Source of the DNA: Comamonadaceae bacterium
GTDB lineage: Bacteria; Pseudomonadota; Gammaproteobacteria; Burkholderiales; Burkholderiaceae_C
Direction of reading: 5' to 3'
Assembly (NCBI GenBank): GCA_947463845.1
Contig: CANHUM010000060.1
Coordinates: 1-8,502 of the forward strand
Length of the DNA stretch: 8,502 nt
Below the pieces are notes generated by a model. It was not told the DNA's origin. It ran no database searches and was given only the letters and a program-made list of their open reading frames with translations. Below are positions 7,084 to 8,502 of this stretch, one piece after another (positions within the stretch are counted from its first letter, which is position 1; the number at the start of each line of letters is the position of its first letter). Both the position numbers and the translations under genes were made by a program.

Positions 7084-8205
7084 TCAGCCCGCCCGACGCG
7101 CCTTCACAGCGTCTGAGAGCACCTGCAACACGCCTTCGCTGTCGTCCCAGCCAATGCAGGCATCGGTGATGCTTTGGCCATAGGTCAAACTCGCCACATC
7201 GTGCTGGCCGGGCGTGAACTTCTGGGCACCATCTTTGAGATGGCTTTCCACCATGACGCCGAACACCTGGCGCGAACCCCCGCTGATTTGCGCGGCGATG
7301 TCCTTGGCCACGTCGATCTGGCGCTCATGCTTTTTGCTGCTGTTGGCGTGACTGCAGTCGACCATCAAGCTGGCGGGCAGCTTGGCGGCTTCGAGTTCCT
7401 TGCAGGCAGCGGCCACGCTTTGGGCGTCGTAGTTGGGCGCTTTGCCACCGCGCAAAATCACATGGCAGTCCTGGTTGCCCTGGGTCTGCACGATGGCGAC
7501 TTGGCCGTTCTTGTGCACCGACAAAAAGTGGTGGCCACGGGCCGCCGCTTGAATCGCGTCGGTCGCGATCTTGATGTTGCCGTCGGTGCCATTCTTGAAA
7601 CCGATGGGCGCCGACAAGCCAGAAGCCAGCTCGCGGTGCACCTGGCTTTCGGTGGTGCGCGCCCCGATGGCGCCCCAGCTGATCAGGTCGCCGATGTATT
7701 GGGGCGAGATCACGTCCAGAAACTCGCTGCCGGCAGGCAGGCCCTGGCGGTTGATCTCGATCAGCAGCTGACGTGCTATGCGCAGACCTTCGTCAATGCG
7801 GTAGCTCTCGTCGAGGTAGGGGTCATTGATCAGGCCCTTCCAGCCCACGGTCGTGCGGGGCTTTTCGAAATAGACCCGCATCACGATCTCCAGAGTGTCG
7901 GCGTACTTCTCGCGCAAAGGCTTCAAACGGCGGGCGTAATCCAAAGCCGCTGCTGGGTCGTGGATCGAACAGGGACCGATGATGACCAGCAGGCGGTCGT
8001 CCTGACCGTGCACAATCTTCTGAATGGCTTGACGGGTCTTGGCGATCAGAGCTTCCGTCGCCGTGCCGGCAATCGGGAAAAAGCGGATCAAATGTTCTGG
8101 GGGCGGGAGCACGGTGATGTCCTTGATGCGTTCGTCGTCGGTCTGACCAGTGCGATCAGCGGCGTTCGGATACCAGCTCTCGGGGGCTGCGGTTTTGGCG
8201 TTCAT
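7084..8205 (-). CDS. aroG: 3-deoxy-7-phosphoheptulonate (DAHP) synthase, class I
   Basis: A 373-residue class I (AroG/AroF/AroH type) DAHP synthase. It condenses phosphoenolpyruvate and erythrose 4-phosphate as the first step of the shikimate pathway. Visible motifs are IIGPCSIHDP with the metal-binding cysteine C79, RVYFEKPRTTVGWKGL (110-125), GARTTESQVHRELASGLS (181-198), GFKNGTDGN (202-210), DCSHANSSKKH with H286, VMVESHL with E320 and SITDACIGW with D348. It is a little longer than the E. coli isoenzymes (about 350), mainly at the N-terminus and in a 4-residue insertion before SITDACIGW. The ATG at 8205 is chosen because GAGGAG at 8212-8217 lies 6 nt upstream. An in-frame extension to 8331 would run back through the terminator and leader. 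Which aromatic amino acid inhibits it cannot be read from sequence. Expression is probably controlled by the upstream attenuator. Confidence 0.97.
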   Translation of the reverse strand: MNAKTAAPESWYPNAADRTGQTDDERIKDITVLPPPEHLIRFFPIAGTATEALIAKTRQAIQKIVHGQDDRLLVIIGPCSIHDPAAALDYARRLKPLREKYADTLEIVMRVYFEKPRTTVGWKGLINDPYLDESYRIDEGLRIARQLLIEINRQGLPAGSEFLDVISPQYIGDLISWGAIGARTTESQVHRELASGLSAPIGFKNGTDGNIKIATDAIQAAARGHHFLSVHKNGQVAIVQTQGNQDCHVILRGGKAPNYDAQSVAAACKELEAAKLPASLMVDCSHANSSKKHERQIDVAKDIAAQISGGSRQVFGVMVESHLKDGAQKFTPGQHDVASLTYGQSITDACIGWDDSEGVLQVLSDAVKARRAG

Positions 8206-8211
8206 CGTGGA

Positions 8212-8217
8212 CTCCTC
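8212..8217 (-). promoter_or_regulatory. Ribosome binding site of aroG
   Basis: GAGGAG on the minus strand, 6 nt before the ATG at 8205. It decides the aroG start and lies about 20 nt downstream of the end of the attenuator terminator. Confidence 0.85.
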
Positions 8218-8235
8218 AATTGAAAAAAACAGGTG

Positions 8236-8268
8236 AAAAAAAACCGCCGGGCTTTGGGGCTCCGGCGG
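8236..8268 (-). terminator. Attenuator terminator upstream of aroG
   Basis: On the minus strand, CCGCCGG (8268-8262), an 11-nt loop and CCGGCGG (8250-8244) form a perfect 7-bp all-GC stem followed directly by eight U residues (8243-8236). It sits between the leader peptide stop and the aroG ribosome binding site, so it would end transcription before aroG unless the stem is disrupted. Confidence 0.9.
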
Positions 8269-8317
8269 TGTGTATCGAGATGTTCGGGTGCTTATGCGCT
8301 CGCCTCTCGTCCGCCGG
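8262..8317 (-). promoter_or_regulatory. Antiterminator pairing in the aroG leader
   Basis: CCGGCGG at 8317-8311, inside the leader ORF, is exactly complementary to the terminator 5' arm CCGCCGG at 8268-8262, with a 44-nt... or shorter single-stranded connection of 42 nt between arms. Pairing of the two would leave the terminator 3' arm free and let transcription continue into aroG. A competing hairpin at 8305-8326 (UCUC, bulged A, GUCC / GGAC, GAGA; loop CCGGC) hides this copy when the leader is not occupied by a ribosome. Confidence 0.72.
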
Positions 8318-8366
8318 GGACTGAGAACCAAAAATAAAAAAAGTAAAAAGCGGTGCGCAAGGACAT
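8292..8366 (-). CDS. Aromatic-rich leader peptide of the aroG attenuator
   Basis: A 24-residue ORF starting at ATG 8366 and ending in TAA at 8292-8294. Residues 7-14 are FYFFYFWF: eight aromatic residues in a row, five Phe, two Tyr and one Trp. The rest (MSLRTA at the front, SVPGGREASA at the back) is unremarkable. Four of the five Phe codons are TTT in an otherwise GC-rich genome. By analogy with PheL and TrpL leader peptides, the peptide is probably made only so that ribosome stalling at the aromatic codons reports shortage of charged tRNA-Phe, tRNA-Tyr or tRNA-Trp. Its stop lies 23 nt before the terminator stem, and it begins 71 nt after the tldD stop. There is no clear Shine-Dalgarno sequence, possibly because the transcript begins at the ATG. 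It is too short for ordinary gene callers. Confidence 0.85.
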   Translation of the reverse strand: MSLRTAFYFFYFWFSVPGGREASA

Positions 8367-8373
8367 GGTGTTC

Positions 8374-8382
8374 AATGTATCA
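8374..8382 (-). promoter_or_regulatory. Candidate extended -10 promoter of the aroG leader
   Basis: On the minus strand TGATACATT reads as TGn plus TACATT (four of six matches to TATAAT), an extended -10. It ends 7 nt before the leader ATG, which puts the expected transcript start at or beside that ATG. The -35 region 17 nt upstream (CAGGAA) is poor. Read-through from tldD is an alternative source of transcript. Confidence 0.4.
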
Positions 8383-8437
8383 CAGGTTGATGACGCTTCC
8401 TGACGGGCCAGCCCAAGGGCAAACCCGGGCAGACTGT

Positions 8438-8502
8438 TCAGGCCGTACCACCCACGGTGAGGCCGTCGATGCGCAGCGTGGGCTGACCCACCCCCACCGG
8501 CA
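8438..8502 (-). CDS. tldD: C-terminal end of metalloprotease-type protein TldD (partial)
   Basis: Only the last 20 codons and the TGA stop are in the window; the gene continues past the right edge. The visible tail, containing GVGQPTLRIDGLTVGGTA, is the conserved C-terminus of TldD. TldD is a zinc-dependent partner of PmbA/TldE that cleaves unfolded or modified peptides. The ending distinguishes it from PmbA, from memory of the two families. It lies upstream of the aroG leader on the same strand, 71 nt from the leader ATG, so tldD transcripts could run into the attenuator. Confidence 0.82.
   Translation of the reverse strand, partial: PVGVGQPTLRIDGLTVGGTA

Noticed and set aside
7174..8223. 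Plus-strand open frame opposite aroG
   Set aside because: It is antisense to a fully intact aroG, has no recognisable domains and overlaps the aroG start region.
8206..8331. In-frame N-terminal extension of aroG starting near 8331
   Set aside because: It would run through the leader, the terminator and the GAGGAG ribosome binding site, has no homology to DAHP synthases and begins at a non-ATG codon. The ATG at 8205 with its ribosome binding site is far better.
8383..8437. GC-rich small inverted repeats just after the tldD stop as a tldD terminator
   Set aside because: Pairs such as GCCC/GGGC are short and overlapping and no T run follows, so a terminator cannot be claimed.

Overview
The window looks like chromosomal DNA from a betaproteobacterium of the order Burkholderiales, most likely family Comamonadaceae. 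This is an inference from gene content and order (accB-accC-prmA-DUF3426, mpl, a Lys/Ala-rich histone H1-like protein ending in a NPQAAWPFP tail, tldD next to aroG) and from the moderately high GC content. No phage, transposase, CRISPR, tRNA or rRNA is visible, and nothing looks recently acquired.

Layout. Positions 1-590 hold a plus-strand gene for a histone H1-like DNA-binding protein (25-528) and its strong intrinsic terminator (555-586). Positions 623-5525 hold six minus-strand genes. In transcription order these are an uncharacterised 194-residue protein, a TlpA-like thioredoxin overlapping it by 4 nt, then after a 161-nt gap accB, accC, prmA and a zinc-ribbon/DUF3426 membrane protein. 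accB and accC supply the biotin carrier and biotin carboxylase of acetyl-CoA carboxylase, and PrmA methylates ribosomal protein L11. Divergent from this block is mpl (5597-6967, plus), a murein tripeptide recycling ligase. It converges on aroG (7084-8205, minus), a DAHP synthase for the first step of aromatic amino acid synthesis. The last 65 nt are the 3' end of tldD.

The most interesting part is the 231-nt stretch between tldD and aroG. It encodes a 24-residue leader peptide with eight consecutive aromatic residues (five Phe, two Tyr, one Trp). The leader is followed by a GC-rich intrinsic terminator just ahead of the aroG ribosome binding site. The sequence CCGGCGG occurs both inside the leader ORF and as the 3' arm of the terminator, and both copies are exactly complementary to the terminator 5' arm CCGCCGG. 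A third hairpin inside the leader ORF would mask the first copy. These are the parts of a translation-coupled attenuator that could sense all three aromatic amino acids. A promoter candidate places the transcript start at or next to the leader ATG.

A second structural feature is a 68-nt nested palindrome in the mpl/aroG convergent gap (7015-7082). Its outer arms total 15 bp, and its inner hairpin resembles REP elements (GTGGGAG head plus GC palindrome). The remaining genes are ordinary housekeeping genes, except for the unknown protein at 4941-5525 and the repeat-built histone-like gene.
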